Notes: a model not told the origin generated them from the sequence alone. Shown: positions 30,848 through 42,922, counted from the stretch's first letter. The stretch: 64,000 nt of DNA from Salmonella enterica subsp. diarizonae (GCF_008692785.1 NZ_VXJV01000006.1:124001-188000), one strand, 5' to 3'. Numbers and translations: made by a program.

Positions 30848-31551
30848 TCTTCTTCCTCTCCACTGTCCGGCTGATTCTCTTCGGTCTCATCATTAAGTTG
30901 CAGATGGTTTTCAATTGGCATCGCTTCTCCGTCGCGGATAAGACGACGCTGCGCCTCGCGAGGATCGTCGCCGGCGCGTACATCCGCGCCAAAACGGAAG
31001 ACCGATTCTGTAATGCGGAATTTGCTGCTGTCGTGGCCCATAAACCACACCATGCCCAAACGACGCAGGCGGTTCAAAGAAGAACGTACCTTTTCCTGCA
31101 GTTTCTGGCGATCGACGTCAGATCCCGTCGAGCGGTTATTCACCAGCTTTAGCAGTTTGGCTTCGTCCGCCAGGGTAAGCAGCTCGTCGTACAGCTCCTG
31201 CTGGGTAAAAATCCCTTCGTTCGCCAGACGCTCCGGGCTGAGATAGAGGTAGCAGAGAATTTTACCGACCATCATATCCAGTTCGGATAACACCGAGCGC
31301 GGGATAAGCGTGGTGGAACGCGGACGCAGGTAGAAAAACCCCTCCGGCGCACGAATCAGCTCCACGTTATAACGCGCGTAAAACTCTTCCAGGTATTCCT
31401 GAAAATCCATCAGAAAGGCATGATTATCCAGTTCGTCCAGCCCGATGTGGCGGCCCGAACGCAATGCGCTATCCAGCGCCGGAAATAACGGATTCGCCAG
31501 CGCCTGCGCCAGCTTAACCGGCATCACTTGTTCAATATTTGTCAATGACAT
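30844..31551 (-). CDS. mukE: MukE, condensin accessory subunit
   Basis: 235 codons from the ATG at 31551 ([20 protein letters not shown]). An alternative start at 31578 adds nine residues within mukF and is less likely. MukE is a winged-helix protein that joins the kleisin MukF to form the clamp closing the MukB heads. The C-terminal tail is acidic ([14 protein letters not shown]). The start overlaps the mukF end by 20 bp and the stop overlaps mukB by 4 bp, so the subunits are translationally coupled. Confidence 0.96.
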   Translation of the reverse strand: MSLTNIEQVMPVKLAQALANPLFPALDSALRSGRHIGLDELDNHAFLMDFQEYLEEFYARYNVELIRAPEGFFYLRPRSTTLIPRSVLSELDMMVGKILCYLYLSPERLANEGIFTQQELYDELLTLADEAKLLKLVNNRSTGSDVDRQKLQEKVRSSLNRLRRLGMVWFMGHDSSKFRITESVFRFGADVRAGDDPREAQRRLIRDGEAMPIENHLQLNDETEENQPDSGEEEE

Positions 31552-32854
31552 GCGCCTGTACCTTGGCTCCGTAATCATTAATCGGCTGCCATTTGGCTGG
31601 CAGTCCGGTGAAATCTGCTTGCGCTACGCCAAGACGTACCGCTTGATCGATAACAATACGCGCCACGTCGAAATGACGCGCGCGCGGGTATTGCGCCAGA
31701 TACTCGCGCACCACCAGTCCAAGATCCAGTGGCTTTTGTCTGGTTTTGTAGATAGCCAACTGTTCTTCGATAATGGCCGCCAGTTGCTCACGGATCTCGT
31801 TAAACTCTTCATATTCCAGATCCGGCGGCAACTCCCCGGTGACTTCATCGTCACGCAACGCCATCTCTTCATCGCGCATATCCAGCAAACGATCGGCATT
31901 CGCGTAGGTTAGCGCCCACGGTTCATCGAAATACGTTTGCACAGACTGACGCAAACGCTGGGCGAAGACACGGTTTTTATCCATATCGATCGCGGTACGG
32001 ATAAATTTATGCACGTGACGGTCGTAGCCGATCCATAAATCGATAGACTGCTGTCCCCAACTGATAATACGGTCAAGTTTGCTTTGCAGGTCAAAGACCA
32101 GCTTGTCGACAAAATGCAGATCGTCGTGGGACATCGTGGCATCCTGAATACGCAGCAGGTTAGCCTGCAGCTTATCGCCCGCCGCTTCCAGCGTATCCTG
32201 CAATTCACGCAGCGTACCGGACGTTTCGGAAAGCAGCAGTTCACAACTCGAAATCGCCGCGCGCCAGTCTTTATTCAGCAGTTGTGCGATATCATCTTTT
32301 ACCTGCTGCTGCTGCTCATCCATGATGCGCTGAGTCAGATCGATACTGTCGAAAATTTCCGCCACCGAATATTTCAGCGGCGCGTAGACATTACGGTGCC
32401 AGTGGAACTCGTCGCCGCCCTCTTGTGCCGCATCCGCCGCGCTTTTCAATTCGCCTGCCACAATTGATAGCTGCATGGAGAGACGTAACGTAGAGAACTC
32501 CCGCTGGCGAATATAATAATCGGTGATGCCAATTCCCAGCGGCGTTAATCGGTAAATCGCATTGCCTTCCGCCTGCTCGCTGGTAAAGCGGTTCAGCAGA
32601 CGTTGACGCACCATATCGTTAATCGCGTTATTAGCGCGCACGCCGATGGTTTCGCTGGTTTGCTCAAACGCATCACTCACATGGCGGAATGCATCCACCA
32701 GCTCGCCTTCACTCATCTCGCCGTCAAGGCGTTCGCCGTTCAACGTGGCGACCGCCAGCAGGAAGGAAAGCCTGTCTACCGGCAGCGAGATGGAAAAGTC
32801 GTTTTTTCTGGCCCAGGCAACCAGTTCGGGGACTGTCTGGGAAAATTCACTCAT
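31532..32854 (-). CDS. mukF: MukF, kleisin subunit of the MukBEF condensin
   Basis: 440 codons, the E. coli length. An N-terminal winged-helix dimerisation domain is followed by a helical bundle that contacts the MukB neck, a middle acidic linker that binds MukE, and a C-terminal winged helix that caps a MukB head. No catalytic motif is expected. Its ATG overlaps the cmoM stop by 8 bp, so cmoM-mukF-mukE-mukB is a tightly packed operon. Confidence 0.97.
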   Translation of the reverse strand: MSEFSQTVPELVAWARKNDFSISLPVDRLSFLLAVATLNGERLDGEMSEGELVDAFRHVSDAFEQTSETIGVRANNAINDMVRQRLLNRFTSEQAEGNAIYRLTPLGIGITDYYIRQREFSTLRLSMQLSIVAGELKSAADAAQEGGDEFHWHRNVYAPLKYSVAEIFDSIDLTQRIMDEQQQQVKDDIAQLLNKDWRAAISSCELLLSETSGTLRELQDTLEAAGDKLQANLLRIQDATMSHDDLHFVDKLVFDLQSKLDRIISWGQQSIDLWIGYDRHVHKFIRTAIDMDKNRVFAQRLRQSVQTYFDEPWALTYANADRLLDMRDEEMALRDDEVTGELPPDLEYEEFNEIREQLAAIIEEQLAIYKTRQKPLDLGLVVREYLAQYPRARHFDVARIVIDQAVRLGVAQADFTGLPAKWQPINDYGAKVQAHVIDKY

Positions 32855-33650
32855 AGGTTATCCTTGCATCTGCGGCTAGCGCCGGGCTTTTAATCGCGGT
32901 GACATGAATGTAGCGCCCAAGGCTAATATACGGCTCCTGGCGGCAATAACGCGTTTCCAGTTCGACCAATGTCTCATAACAGTCACGCTGTTGGTGCTTT
33001 TCACGCAGATAATCATGAAACACACGCACGCCGGTTTTACCGGTAATCTGCCAGCCAATCGCCTCCAGCCACTGGTACACCTGCGCGGGGTCGCGCGGGT
33101 AGTCAGGCGACAACGTGCGCTTCTTGCGTTTAGGCATCCCCGCCTGCACGTAGTCAAAATTACCCGCCACCATATTGTGCATCAGCAAACCGTTAGCGTT
33201 ATAGAACATTAACGACAGCGCGCCGCCAGGGCGCAATACTGACCAGAGCGTTTCTAATACGCCGACAGGATCGGCTACCCACTCCAGCACAGCATGAAAC
33301 AATATCAGATCAACCGGGCTTTCCAAATGCGCAGCGACGTCCTGAGCCGGGCATTGTATAAAATGCATGTCTTTGCTCACACCTTTTGCCTCGGCCGCCT
33401 GCCGCGCGCGGGCGATCATTTCACCAGACAGATCGCATAACGTCACCTGATGGCCGCGCTCCGCCATCTTAATCGCCGTTTGCCCTTCACCACCGCCAGC
33501 ATCCAGCACCTGCAATTTTCGCCCGCCGAACGCCTCCAGCACGCGATCCAGGTCTTGCCACAGAATGGCTTGCCGCAGTTGCCCTTTGGTTGTGCCGTAA
33601 ATGTTACGGGAAAACTTTTCAGCAATGTCATCAAAATTGCGATCCTGCAT
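32847..33650 (-). CDS. cmoM: CmoM (SmtA), tRNA 5-carboxymethoxyuridine methyltransferase
   Basis: 267 codons from the ATG at 33650 ([20 protein letters not shown]); E. coli has 261. A class I SAM-dependent methyltransferase with motif [12 protein letters not shown]. CmoM methylates cmo5U34 to mcmo5U34 in tRNAs such as tRNA-Ser and tRNA-Ala, widening wobble decoding. First gene of the muk operon. The C-terminal residues ([14 protein letters not shown]) differ from E. coli as I recall it, a normal variable tail. Divergent from elyC. Confidence 0.94.
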   Translation of the reverse strand: MQDRNFDDIAEKFSRNIYGTTKGQLRQAILWQDLDRVLEAFGGRKLQVLDAGGGEGQTAIKMAERGHQVTLCDLSGEMIARARQAAEAKGVSKDMHFIQCPAQDVAAHLESPVDLILFHAVLEWVADPVGVLETLWSVLRPGGALSLMFYNANGLLMHNMVAGNFDYVQAGMPKRKKRTLSPDYPRDPAQVYQWLEAIGWQITGKTGVRVFHDYLREKHQQRDCYETLVELETRYCRQEPYISLGRYIHVTAIKSPALAADARITYE

Positions 33651-33785
33651 CGGACTCTCCACAGGCTGGCTCAGGCGTTATCTGATAAAACCGCTATTTT
33701 GTCACAGCCACGGCGAGAATGAACCTGTCTGGTGTAATATCACCGTTAATCCTCCGCTATATGGTTAAAAAAGGAACCAAAAAGG

Positions 33786-34565
33786 ATGCTTTTTACGCTA
33801 AAGAAAGTGATTGGCGGTATGTTGTTGCCGCTCCCGCTGATGTTGCTGATGATTGGCGTCGGCCTGGTGCTGGTCTGGTTTAGCCGCTTTCAGAAGACCG
33901 GAAAAGTATTTATCAGCGTAGGTTGGCTGGCGCTATTGCTATTAAGCCTGCAACCCGTCGCTGACCATCTGCTGCGTCCGATAGAAAACCACTACCCCAC
34001 CTGGCAGGGTCCGCAAAAGGTGGAGTATATTGTGGTTCTCGGCGGCGGTTATACCTGGAACCCGCAGTGGGCGCCGAGCTCTAATTTAATTAACAACAGT
34101 TTGCCGCGGCTTGCGGAGGGCATTCGACTATGGCGAGCGAATCCGGGAGCAAAGCTGATTTTTACCGGCAGTGTAGCAAAAACCAATACGGTAAGCACGG
34201 CGGAAGTCGGCGCGCGAGTGGCGCAGTCGCTGGGCGTACCGCGTAGCGATATTATTACGCTGGATAAGCCAAAAGATACGCAAGAAGAAGCCGCCGCCGT
34301 TAAGCAGGCCATCGGCGACGCACCTTTCCTGCTGGTGACATCCGCCTCGCATTTGCCACGCGCGATGATCTTTTTTCAGCATGTCGGGTTGAACCCGCTT
34401 CCTGCGCCAGCGAATCAGTTGGCGATCGATTCGCCACTCAATCCCTGGGAGCGGGCAATTCCGTCCCCGGTCTGGCTAATGCATAGCGATCGCGCTGGGT
34501 ATGAAACATTAGGACGACTCTGGCAATGGCTGAAAGGGGCATCAGGCAAGCCAGGGGAGCAATGA
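33786..34565 (+). CDS. elyC: ElyC (YcbC), envelope biogenesis factor with DUF218 domain
   Basis: 259 codons. Two N-terminal membrane helices (about 11-33 and 37-57) lead into a periplasmic DUF218 domain with YIVVLGGGYTW and LIFTGSVAKTNTVSTAE motifs. In E. coli, loss of ElyC impairs peptidoglycan synthesis at low temperature and affects lipid-carrier dependent envelope assembly; the exact reaction is unsettled. The last 24 bp overlap the end of convergent ycbJ. Confidence 0.93.
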   Translation: MLFTLKKVIGGMLLPLPLMLLMIGVGLVLVWFSRFQKTGKVFISVGWLALLLLSLQPVADHLLRPIENHYPTWQGPQKVEYIVVLGGGYTWNPQWAPSSNLINNSLPRLAEGIRLWRANPGAKLIFTGSVAKTNTVSTAEVGARVAQSLGVPRSDIITLDKPKDTQEEAAAVKQAIGDAPFLLVTSASHLPRAMIFFQHVGLNPLPAPANQLAIDSPLNPWERAIPSPVWLMHSDRAGYETLGRLWQWLKGASGKPGEQ

Positions 34566-35435
34566 TTTCGCCGCCAGATCAAAATTGGTACGGTTAAAAC
34601 GCCCGGTATTCACCAACTGCGCAACCTCGTCCCACAGCACATAGAGCCAACGCCGCCAGATGAATGACTCCGCCACTGGCGCGCGTTGCAGATAATGCCA
34701 AAGCAATCCCTCCGCCAAGGGATTATCCATCAGGCGAAACAGTTCGAACTCTCTCGGCGCCCACAGTATCAGCCCGGGGCCGACCATCGCCAGGAGCTGA
34801 TCGCTACGGGCGTCTTTAAGCATACTGCGCAGGCAGAAGTTACCATGCACCAGTACGCAGTTGTCATTAAACCCCTCAAATAACGAAGGAAGACACTCTC
34901 TGGTGCGAAACAGAATGCGTTTGTCCTGCATCGTTAAGCCGGTATTGCTGAACTGGTTTAGCGTCGTCCACAGCACCTCCACCCGCTGGCGATACCAGGA
35001 AGGCCAGATATTTTCCTGAGTATGGTCTACGGCGCCAACGCAACCGCGGCTATCCTGCCGATGCCAGGCTAACAATCCTTCAACAATCTGATCTTTTAGC
35101 TGTTCCCAGCGTTCCGGCGTGCGCGCTGGCGCCTCTACCGACACGCCGCGCAGTCGTTCCAACAGCAGCACATCCGGACCAGGATGCTCTTCATGCGTCA
35201 ATACGCCATAGATTACCGGCATCCTCACCGTACCGCTACGCGCCAGCATTGAGGTTTTCCATGCCAGTTGCTGCGCCACGCCGGGAGTTGTAAAGCTTCG
35301 CGCCATCAGCGGCATCGGATTTCCCTGGCTGTCATATAATGACCACAATGCGGAATCCGCTTTCTCATTTACACACTCTATACGGCTAAGTTTTTCACCC
35401 AGTAAATGGCTGAGTTCGGCCCGCAACTGTTCCAT
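34542..35435 (-). CDS. ycbJ: YcbJ, putative phosphotransferase of unknown substrate
   Basis: 297 codons, the E. coli length. The sequence resembles the aminoglycoside phosphotransferase/protein-kinase-like fold: VLVHGNFCLRSML is in the place of the catalytic HGDxxxxN loop, here with Asn in place of Asp. The missing aspartate makes ordinary kinase activity doubtful. No membrane segments. It has no known role. It converges on elyC with overlapping ends and is 210 bp from kdsB. Confidence 0.85.
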   Translation of the reverse strand: MEQLRAELSHLLGEKLSRIECVNEKADSALWSLYDSQGNPMPLMARSFTTPGVAQQLAWKTSMLARSGTVRMPVIYGVLTHEEHPGPDVLLLERLRGVSVEAPARTPERWEQLKDQIVEGLLAWHRQDSRGCVGAVDHTQENIWPSWYRQRVEVLWTTLNQFSNTGLTMQDKRILFRTRECLPSLFEGFNDNCVLVHGNFCLRSMLKDARSDQLLAMVGPGLILWAPREFELFRLMDNPLAEGLLWHYLQRAPVAESFIWRRWLYVLWDEVAQLVNTGRFNRTNFDLAAKSLLPWLA

Positions 35436-35605
35436 TCCAGATTACCCCCATTAGTGCTACTGCTTTAATAATGAGCGTCGTATGGACAGATGTCACCCGT
35501 ATGAGATCAAGAGAAGAAAAGAAAAATGAGGAAAATCGTAACGGTACGAGAGAAGGGTCACTGGCGAGCAGACGTGAGTATTCATCTTTGCGCTACCATA
35601 CAGGG

Positions 35606-35638
35606 CTGTTCATGACCGTCTGCGACGATCATGAACAG
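35606..35638. repeat. Perfect 10-bp inverted repeat after kdsB
   Basis: CTGTTCATGA and TCATGAACAG flank 13 bases, 7 bp beyond the kdsB stop. It would form a hairpin in the kdsB transcript but has no T run after it on either strand, so it may stabilise the 3' end or act as a protein site rather than terminate transcription. Confidence 0.6.
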
Positions 35639-35645
35639 GGTCATA

Positions 35646-36571
<926 letters not shown>

Positions 36572-36622
36572 AGTTCCTCCAGATGGACCGGATTGTGAAT
36601 CCTTCAATATTAACATAATCGG

Positions 36623-37855
36623 TTATGGTGCAGGGTCTATTTCCCAGCCGTGACGCATGCCGCTAAACAAGCCTGGCGGACATTGTCCCAACGTCACGCG
36701 CGATGCCCGTTGCCAGGTGGCAAACGCGCTAATGGCCTGCAAAATTCCTTTTTGCAGACTAGCGCCAGGGCGAATATCGTCCTCCAGATACAGCGAGATG
36801 ACCTCAAGCACCCCCGTTTTACGGTGCATTTTGGCGTCCATTCGCCCGACTAAACGGCCCCGGTATAATAGCGGCAGCACAAAATAACCGTACTGGCGCT
36901 TCGCCGCGGGCGTATAACATTCCAGCCGGTAGTTGAATGCGAAGAGCTGCGCTGCCCGCTTACGATCCCATACTACGGGGTCGAAAGGCGACAGCACTGC
37001 GCTATGGGTCGCCTTTAAGGTGTTATTCAGCGCCGGTTCAAGCTGCGAAAAAAGATCGGCATGAAGCCACATCCGCCCCAACGTTTCCACCTCGACCGGA
37101 ATAATCTGCTGCTGTTTCGCCCGGCTCTCCCGCCATCCCTTCAGGTCAGGACGTTTCAGGCGGTAGTAATCCGCCAGCCACTGTTCACGGAAAATCCCCA
37201 GACTGCGCGCGCTATTATCCAGCATCAGACGTTCCGCCTGCGGCTGTAACAGTCCATCGCGTTCATCATCCCAATGCGGCATCACACGGTACGTTAAATC
37301 ATATACGCGTTGAAAATTACGCCGCTCAACAACCATGACCTTTCCGGCGGTAAATAATCCCTCAAGGTGGCGTTTATGCGGTTTCCATTCCCACCAGCCG
37401 CTGACACCTTTCTGCGCATGTTCAAAATCGGCAGAACGCACCGGACCGTGCTCCTGGATATGCCGCACTAGCTGTTCTATTTCTGCCTCATGGTCATGCA
37501 TCCATGCCGCGCGATATTTCCAGCCCATCTTTTCCGGCGACAGCATACGATGACGGATAAGTTTGAAGTCGCGGCGTGGTAAGAAACAGGCCTCATGCGC
37601 CCAGTATTCCATCAGCTCGCCGCGTAGCAGCGCCTCATCCAGCCAGGCCTGTGGGTACGAGCCGAGACGGCTAAACAGCACCAGATAGGGGCTACGCGCG
37701 ACAACATTGATGGTATCAATTTGCAGCAACGCCATACGTGAAATGGCGGCAAGAACATCGCCAGGCATCGCATTACGGCGCGGCTTTTTCAATAGCCCCT
37801 GCGCAGCAAGATGGAGACAACGGGCCTGGGAAAGAGAGAGGTACGGCAATGACAT
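36623..37855 (-). CDS. ycaQ: YcaQ (AlkX), DNA interstrand cross-link glycosylase
   Basis: 410 codons. Winged-helix (HTH_42) DNA glycosylase of the AlkZ/AlkX superfamily. The catalytic QxD motif is QID at residues 45-47, typical of the AlkX (YcaQ-like) branch. In E. coli it unhooks nitrogen-mustard interstrand cross-links and removes N7-alkylpurines. It lies between lpxK and ycaR; the shared neighbourhood reflects location rather than a common pathway. Confidence 0.93.
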   Translation of the reverse strand: MSLPYLSLSQARCLHLAAQGLLKKPRRNAMPGDVLAAISRMALLQIDTINVVARSPYLVLFSRLGSYPQAWLDEALLRGELMEYWAHEACFLPRRDFKLIRHRMLSPEKMGWKYRAAWMHDHEAEIEQLVRHIQEHGPVRSADFEHAQKGVSGWWEWKPHKRHLEGLFTAGKVMVVERRNFQRVYDLTYRVMPHWDDERDGLLQPQAERLMLDNSARSLGIFREQWLADYYRLKRPDLKGWRESRAKQQQIIPVEVETLGRMWLHADLFSQLEPALNNTLKATHSAVLSPFDPVVWDRKRAAQLFAFNYRLECYTPAAKRQYGYFVLPLLYRGRLVGRMDAKMHRKTGVLEVISLYLEDDIRPGASLQKGILQAISAFATWQRASRVTLGQCPPGLFSGMRHGWEIDPAP

Positions 37856-37898
37856 TCATAACTCCATAAATTCATCACTGCCGCTGCATTAGGGTGCG

Positions 37899-38876
37899 CT
37901 AGCGAACCAGCGAGGTGATATGCTCAAGCAACTTATCAGGCTGCTCGCCGGACAAACGCGCATCAACCGGTAAAAACCACCAGTTTTCCTCGGCAAAAGC
38001 ACGGCATTTCACCGCGTCTTTTTCCGTCATTACCAGGGTCTGCCCCTCGCTGACCAGAGCCTGAACCTCAGCAGGGGCAAGCGTCTGGTGATCCGCCAGC
38101 GGGACGCACTTTTGCGGATGCGCGCCGCAGGATTCCAGCGTTGCGAAAAAGCGCGGCGGATGACCAATGCCCGCCATCGCCACAATATTGCTCAGTTGCG
38201 CTACGTCGCAACGTGCTCCCGTACGTAAGTTCACCGCCAGTCCAGGCGCTAGCTGCATGGGTATTTCGCCCGCCCGGGCGACGCCGCCATTCACGATGGC
38301 GGCGTCCACGGTTTTCAGGCGACTGGCGCGTTCGCGCATAGGACCGGCGGGAAGCCACCAGCCGTTGCCAAATCGGCGCACGCCGTCAATCACCACAATT
38401 TCAATATCTCGCGCCAGTCGGTAATGTTGTAACCCATCGTCGGTGATAATGATCTGCACATCATGCGCCGCCAGAATCGCTTTCACCGCCGCGGCGCGTT
38501 CAGGCGCAACCGCGACAGGCGCACAGGTCCGTTGATAGATCAATACTGGTTCATCTCCCGCTTCTGCGGTTGTCGTCTCCGGCGTCAGGAGTAGCGGATA
38601 AGCCGCGGCTTTCCCGCCGTAGCCACGAGAAACGACCCCCACGCGCATGCCACGCCGTTGCAACTGCTCCACCAGCCAGATTACCACCGGCGTTTTACCG
38701 TTACCGCCGGCCGTGAGATTCCCTACCACAACCACCGGTACCGGCGCTCGCCAGGCGCGTTGAAGACCAAGCTTATAGCTCAAACGAATCGCCCCGCTCA
38801 CCAGGCCATACAACCAGGAGAGCGGCAGCAGTAACCGCCATAGTGGGGATTCACCCGACCAGATACGCGCAATCAT
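37899..38876 (-). CDS. lpxK: LpxK, tetraacyldisaccharide 4'-kinase
   Basis: 325 codons. An inner-membrane-associated P-loop kinase that phosphorylates the lipid A precursor at the 4' position. One N-terminal membrane helix (about 13-35) precedes the Walker A GGNGKTP near 57-63. [17 protein letters not shown] includes the catalytic aspartates. Its ATG overlaps the msbA stop by 4 bp: the product, once completed by Kdo and acyl addition, is the cargo of MsbA. Confidence 0.97.
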   Translation of the reverse strand: MIARIWSGESPLWRLLLPLSWLYGLVSGAIRLSYKLGLQRAWRAPVPVVVVGNLTAGGNGKTPVVIWLVEQLQRRGMRVGVVSRGYGGKAAAYPLLLTPETTTAEAGDEPVLIYQRTCAPVAVAPERAAAVKAILAAHDVQIIITDDGLQHYRLARDIEIVVIDGVRRFGNGWWLPAGPMRERASRLKTVDAAIVNGGVARAGEIPMQLAPGLAVNLRTGARCDVAQLSNIVAMAGIGHPPRFFATLESCGAHPQKCVPLADHQTLAPAEVQALVSEGQTLVMTEKDAVKCRAFAEENWWFLPVDARLSGEQPDKLLEHITSLVR

Positions 38877-40621
38877 TGGCCAAATTGCATCTTATGTAGC
38901 TGGGCGTAAACGCCGCGTTGCGCCAGCAGCTCGCTATGAGTGCCGCGCTCAACGATAATGCCGTCTTCGACCACAACGATCTCATCCGCCTGTTCAATGG
39001 TGGAGAGACGGTGCGCAATCACCAGAGAGGTACGGTTTTTCTGCAGTTCATCCAGCGCCGCCTGAATCGCACGTTCAGACTCGGTATCCAGCGCGGACGT
39101 GGCTTCATCAAGGATCAAAATCGGGCTGTCGCGCAGTAAGGCGCGGGCAATCGCGATACGCTGGCGCTGACCGCCGGAAAGCAGTACGCCATTTTCGCCG
39201 ATGATGGTATCCAGACCATTATCCATCTTGTTGATAAAGTCCATGGCATAGGCCATGCGCGCCGCCTCTTCAATCTGCTCGCGGCTGTATTCTTCCGTCC
39301 GGGCATAAGCAATGTTATTGGCGACCGTGTCGTTAAACAGATGCACGTTTTGCGAAACCAGAGCCACCTGATTACGTAGAGAGGCCAGAGTGTATTCGCG
39401 CAGATCGTGACCATCCATCAGGATGTGTCCTTCATCAATATCGTAGAAGCGCGTGATCAGGCTGGCGATAGTCGATTTACCCGATCCGGAACGCCCCACC
39501 AGCGCCACGGTTTTCCCGGCAGGAATTTTCAAATTGATGTTACGCAATGCCGGAACTTCACGGCCCGGGTAAGTAAACGTCACATTGCGGAATTCAAGAT
39601 CGCCGGTCGCGCGGTCAATGACACGTTTACCTTCATCTTTCTCCTGTTCGCTGTCCAGAATTGCAAACAACGTCTGACAAGCCGCCATCCCACGCTGGAA
39701 CTGCGCGTTAACGTTTGTCAGCGATTTTAACGGACGCATCAGCGCGATCATGGAGGAGAACACCACGGTGATGGTCCCAGCCGTCAGGCTATCCATTACG
39801 CTTGGGAAGCTCGCTGCATAGAGGACAAACGCCAGCGCCAGCGAGGCAATGAGCTGAATGATAGGATCGGAAATTGACGAGGCTGAGACCATTTTCATGC
39901 CTTGTAGTCGCATCTTATTGCTGACTTTATCAAAGCGTTTAGTTTCGACTTCCTGACCGCCGAAAATCAGTACCTCTTTATGCCCTTTTAACATTTGTTC
40001 GGCGCTGGTAGTCACTTGTCCCATCGTGTTCTGCATATTTTTACTGATGCTGCGGAACCGCTTTGAGACAACGCGAATCGCAATCGACACAATCGGCGCT
40101 AAAACAACCAAGATGATCGACAACTGCCAGCTGTAATAGAACATCATGATAAACAATCCGATGATCGATGCCCCTTCACGCACCACGGTAATCAGCGCGC
40201 CAGATGAAGAAGAGGCAACCTGTTCTGAATCGTAAGTAATACGCGACAGCAGCGTACCGGTAGACTGTTTATCAAAGAAGGCGACGGGCATTCCCATCAT
40301 ATGGCCAAACAGGCGACGGCGCATGGTCATTACCACCTTGCCTGACACCCATGAAATACAGTAGCTGGAGACATAGCTGGTGATGCCTCGTAATACCATC
40401 AGCCCAATAACCACCAGCGGCATCCACAGCAACACTGAGCGATCCGTTTTACCGAAACCATCATCCAGTAATGGCTTGAGGAGCGATAACATGAAGGTAT
40501 CGCTGGCTGCGTTGAGAATTAACGCTATGCCCGCCACGATCAGACCTGCTTTAAAAGGCGCTATGGTTGGCCACAGTCGGCGGAAGGTCTGCCACGTAGA
40601 GAGATCTTTATCGTTATGCAT
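38873..40621 (-). CDS. msbA: MsbA, lipid A-core flippase (ABC exporter)
   Basis: 582 codons. A half-transporter with six membrane helices (1-320) followed by an ABC ATPase with Walker [10 protein letters not shown] near 376, signature LLSGGQRQR and Walker [12 protein letters not shown]. The homodimer flips core-lipid A across the inner membrane. It follows comEC by 36 bp and overlaps lpxK by 4 bp; both msbA and lpxK are essential in E. coli. Confidence 0.98.
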   Translation of the reverse strand: MHNDKDLSTWQTFRRLWPTIAPFKAGLIVAGIALILNAASDTFMLSLLKPLLDDGFGKTDRSVLLWMPLVVIGLMVLRGITSYVSSYCISWVSGKVVMTMRRRLFGHMMGMPVAFFDKQSTGTLLSRITYDSEQVASSSSGALITVVREGASIIGLFIMMFYYSWQLSIILVVLAPIVSIAIRVVSKRFRSISKNMQNTMGQVTTSAEQMLKGHKEVLIFGGQEVETKRFDKVSNKMRLQGMKMVSASSISDPIIQLIASLALAFVLYAASFPSVMDSLTAGTITVVFSSMIALMRPLKSLTNVNAQFQRGMAACQTLFAILDSEQEKDEGKRVIDRATGDLEFRNVTFTYPGREVPALRNINLKIPAGKTVALVGRSGSGKSTIASLITRFYDIDEGHILMDGHDLREYTLASLRNQVALVSQNVHLFNDTVANNIAYARTEEYSREQIEEAARMAYAMDFINKMDNGLDTIIGENGVLLSGGQRQRIAIARALLRDSPILILDEATSALDTESERAIQAALDELQKNRTSLVIAHRLSTIEQADEIVVVEDGIIVERGTHSELLAQRGVYAQLHKMQFGQ

Positions 40622-40657
40622 TCAAAAAACCAGCATTTGTTGAAATAGCCGCATATT

Positions 40658-42922
40658 CTACCCGTTATCCTCGGGCACGCCAAACCACTGATGATACCAA
40701 CGAGGTAAAATTTGATCCCGTAAGCCTTGTATGCGCCAGCCCTGCGGAGAAAACCGCAGCGAAATTTGCCCCTGGTGGGGTGTATCAAGCCACTGATACG
40801 CCTGCTGTCGGTAGCGCTGTTTTACCTTACGTGACGGCAGCCGCCATGCGTTATAGCGCGAGGCGGACGCCAGCGCCGCTTTACCATGTACCCGCTGAAT
40901 AAGCGGTAGCGACGACGACGTATTACTGCCATGATGCGGCACCTGGATAAACGTCGCCGCAAGATGTCGCCAGTAACGACTTAGCATTTTTTGTTCAGCG
41001 CCCGCTTCAATATCGCCCGTGAACAGGATGCTGTGTACGCCATCATCCACTTTGACCACACAAGAGCGGTTATTTCCTCGATCGGTACTTTCGCGTAACG
41101 GCCAGTGCGCCTGAAACGTCAGCCCCTGCCATTGCCACTGCTCGCCGCGAAAACAGGGCAAATGTCCCTGCCAGCCTAACGGGCTGCGAATCCACATTGA
41201 CGGCCAGACCCGCTGTAGCGAACGCAGCCCGCCCCGATGATCCAGATGCTCATGACTCAAAATAACGCCCTCCGGCGTCATATTATGCCAGCGCAACCAG
41301 GGAATAATAACCTGTTGCCCGCTATCGCCCTCCGGCCATGCCCGGCCGGTATCGTAGAGTATTACTTTATCGCCCCTGACGATCGCTATCGCCAGCCCCT
41401 GACCGACATCCAGCATATGCACCTGCCATCCGCTGGCGTTTATCGGCCGCCAGAGTGGCCAGCTCATCAGCAATAACCCGCATAAACAGACCGCCGGCCA
41501 GGTACGCCAGACATTTAATCGCCACGCGATAAGCGTTAACCAGGGCGATAGCGTCAGCCACTGCCAACGGTTATCAATATTCACCCAGCCCTGCGGTAAA
41601 GCATTCAACAGGTAAAATAGCGCGGCTAACGCGCGATCGGTCAGGAACCATATCCACTCTTCAAGAAAAAGCGGCCCGGTTAAATGCAGAATCATTCCCG
41701 CCAGGATGAGCGGAACCGTCAAAAATGTGACCCAGGGTACGGCAAAAAGATTCGCCAGTATTGCGGTAACGCTTATGCCATGAAAAAGCGCCACCTGGAG
41801 AGGCAAAAGCAGAAGTGTAATGCCTGCCTGTAGGTGAAGCAGGTTAAGCAACCAGCGTACGCCCCGTGGAAAATTTCCGTTTGGCGCAGGAAACCACTGA
41901 TACCAGAATAACAGGCCGGCAACCGCAAATGCTGACAGCCAAAGACTTTGCGATATAACCGCCACAGGATCGGCGAAAATAATCGCGGCCAGACAGCAGC
42001 ACCAGACTTGCCAGCCGCTCCACTGTCGTCCGCTTAATTTTAATCCTCCCCAGACGCTCAGCGCCACCATCGTGCGCAGCGCAGGCGGTTGTAAGCCGGT
42101 AAGCCATGCATAACACATCGCGCAAAGAATGCCGCCCAGCAATGGCGTCTGCCAACGAATCCATCTGACCGGCAAAAAGAATTGCCCGCCGCGGATTAAC
42201 CCGGCAGCCAATAACGCGGCAAAAGCGATATGCAGGCCGGAAATCGCCATCAAATGGGCGGTCCCTGTATCGCGCATAATGGCTTTCACCTCCTGCGACA
42301 CCGCTCCCCGCTCCCCCATTCCCAACGCCAGAATAACCTGCTGCCACGGATAAGGCGCAAGCGTAGCGCGAAGCGAAGCAAGGTAGCGCGCACGCAAGCT
42401 ACACTCTGGGTTAATGGCTTTAGCCTGTAGAAAACGCCCGGTCAATGGTTGGTGCTGCGCCAACGCGTAGCGTTGGCTATCAAAACCGCCTTCGTTAAGC
42501 TGGCCGTGTATCGCTCTGACCTTCAGCGTCATCGCCCACTGTTGCCCGGCACACACTTCCGTGGGTAAGTACTGACCATACAGGACAACCCCTACAGCAG
42601 GAAAGAGCGGCTTTCCGCGCAAATGGGTAATTCGCCCATAATGGGTCGTCATATGATCGGTGGCGGTAATGACGACTGTCGCCTCCTGCGTCGCGGCGGG
42701 CAGGACGTTACCCGCCCAAATGGCCTGCCTGGCGGCAAATATTCCCCACAGGAAAAAGAGCAAGGTTAATGCCGCGTAGCGCGCATAGTGGTGAGGAATG
42801 AGGCAAAGTAAACATGCCAGACAAAACAGCGTCGCGAGAATCCACGTGTCGGGTAATACTGGCAATATCGTAAGTGGAAGTATGCCGCATACTACGCATA
42901 CGCTGACCGTCGTTATCTTCAT
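40658..42922 (-). CDS. ycaI: YcaI, ComEC/Rec2-family DNA-uptake channel homologue
   Basis: 754 codons from the ATG at 42922 (MKITTVSVCVVCGILPLTIL), preceded by GGGAGG; a start 57 codons further up is not conserved. It has N-terminal membrane helices and a DUF4131/OB-like loop, then the competence domain with many helices (about 220-490). The C-terminal metallo-beta-lactamase domain carries SHEHLDHRGG and VPHHGSNTSSS. In competent bacteria ComEC carries single-stranded DNA across the inner membrane. Salmonella is not known to be naturally competent in the laboratory, so the role here is open. Confidence 0.92.
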   Translation of the reverse strand: MKITTVSVCVVCGILPLTILPVLPDTWILATLFCLACLLCLIPHHYARYAALTLLFFLWGIFAARQAIWAGNVLPAATQEATVVITATDHMTTHYGRITHLRGKPLFPAVGVVLYGQYLPTEVCAGQQWAMTLKVRAIHGQLNEGGFDSQRYALAQHQPLTGRFLQAKAINPECSLRARYLASLRATLAPYPWQQVILALGMGERGAVSQEVKAIMRDTGTAHLMAISGLHIAFAALLAAGLIRGGQFFLPVRWIRWQTPLLGGILCAMCYAWLTGLQPPALRTMVALSVWGGLKLSGRQWSGWQVWCCCLAAIIFADPVAVISQSLWLSAFAVAGLLFWYQWFPAPNGNFPRGVRWLLNLLHLQAGITLLLLPLQVALFHGISVTAILANLFAVPWVTFLTVPLILAGMILHLTGPLFLEEWIWFLTDRALAALFYLLNALPQGWVNIDNRWQWLTLSPWLTLIAWRLNVWRTWPAVCLCGLLLMSWPLWRPINASGWQVHMLDVGQGLAIAIVRGDKVILYDTGRAWPEGDSGQQVIIPWLRWHNMTPEGVILSHEHLDHRGGLRSLQRVWPSMWIRSPLGWQGHLPCFRGEQWQWQGLTFQAHWPLRESTDRGNNRSCVVKVDDGVHSILFTGDIEAGAEQKMLSRYWRHLAATFIQVPHHGSNTSSSLPLIQRVHGKAALASASRYNAWRLPSRKVKQRYRQQAYQWLDTPHQGQISLRFSPQGWRIQGLRDQILPRWYHQWFGVPEDNG

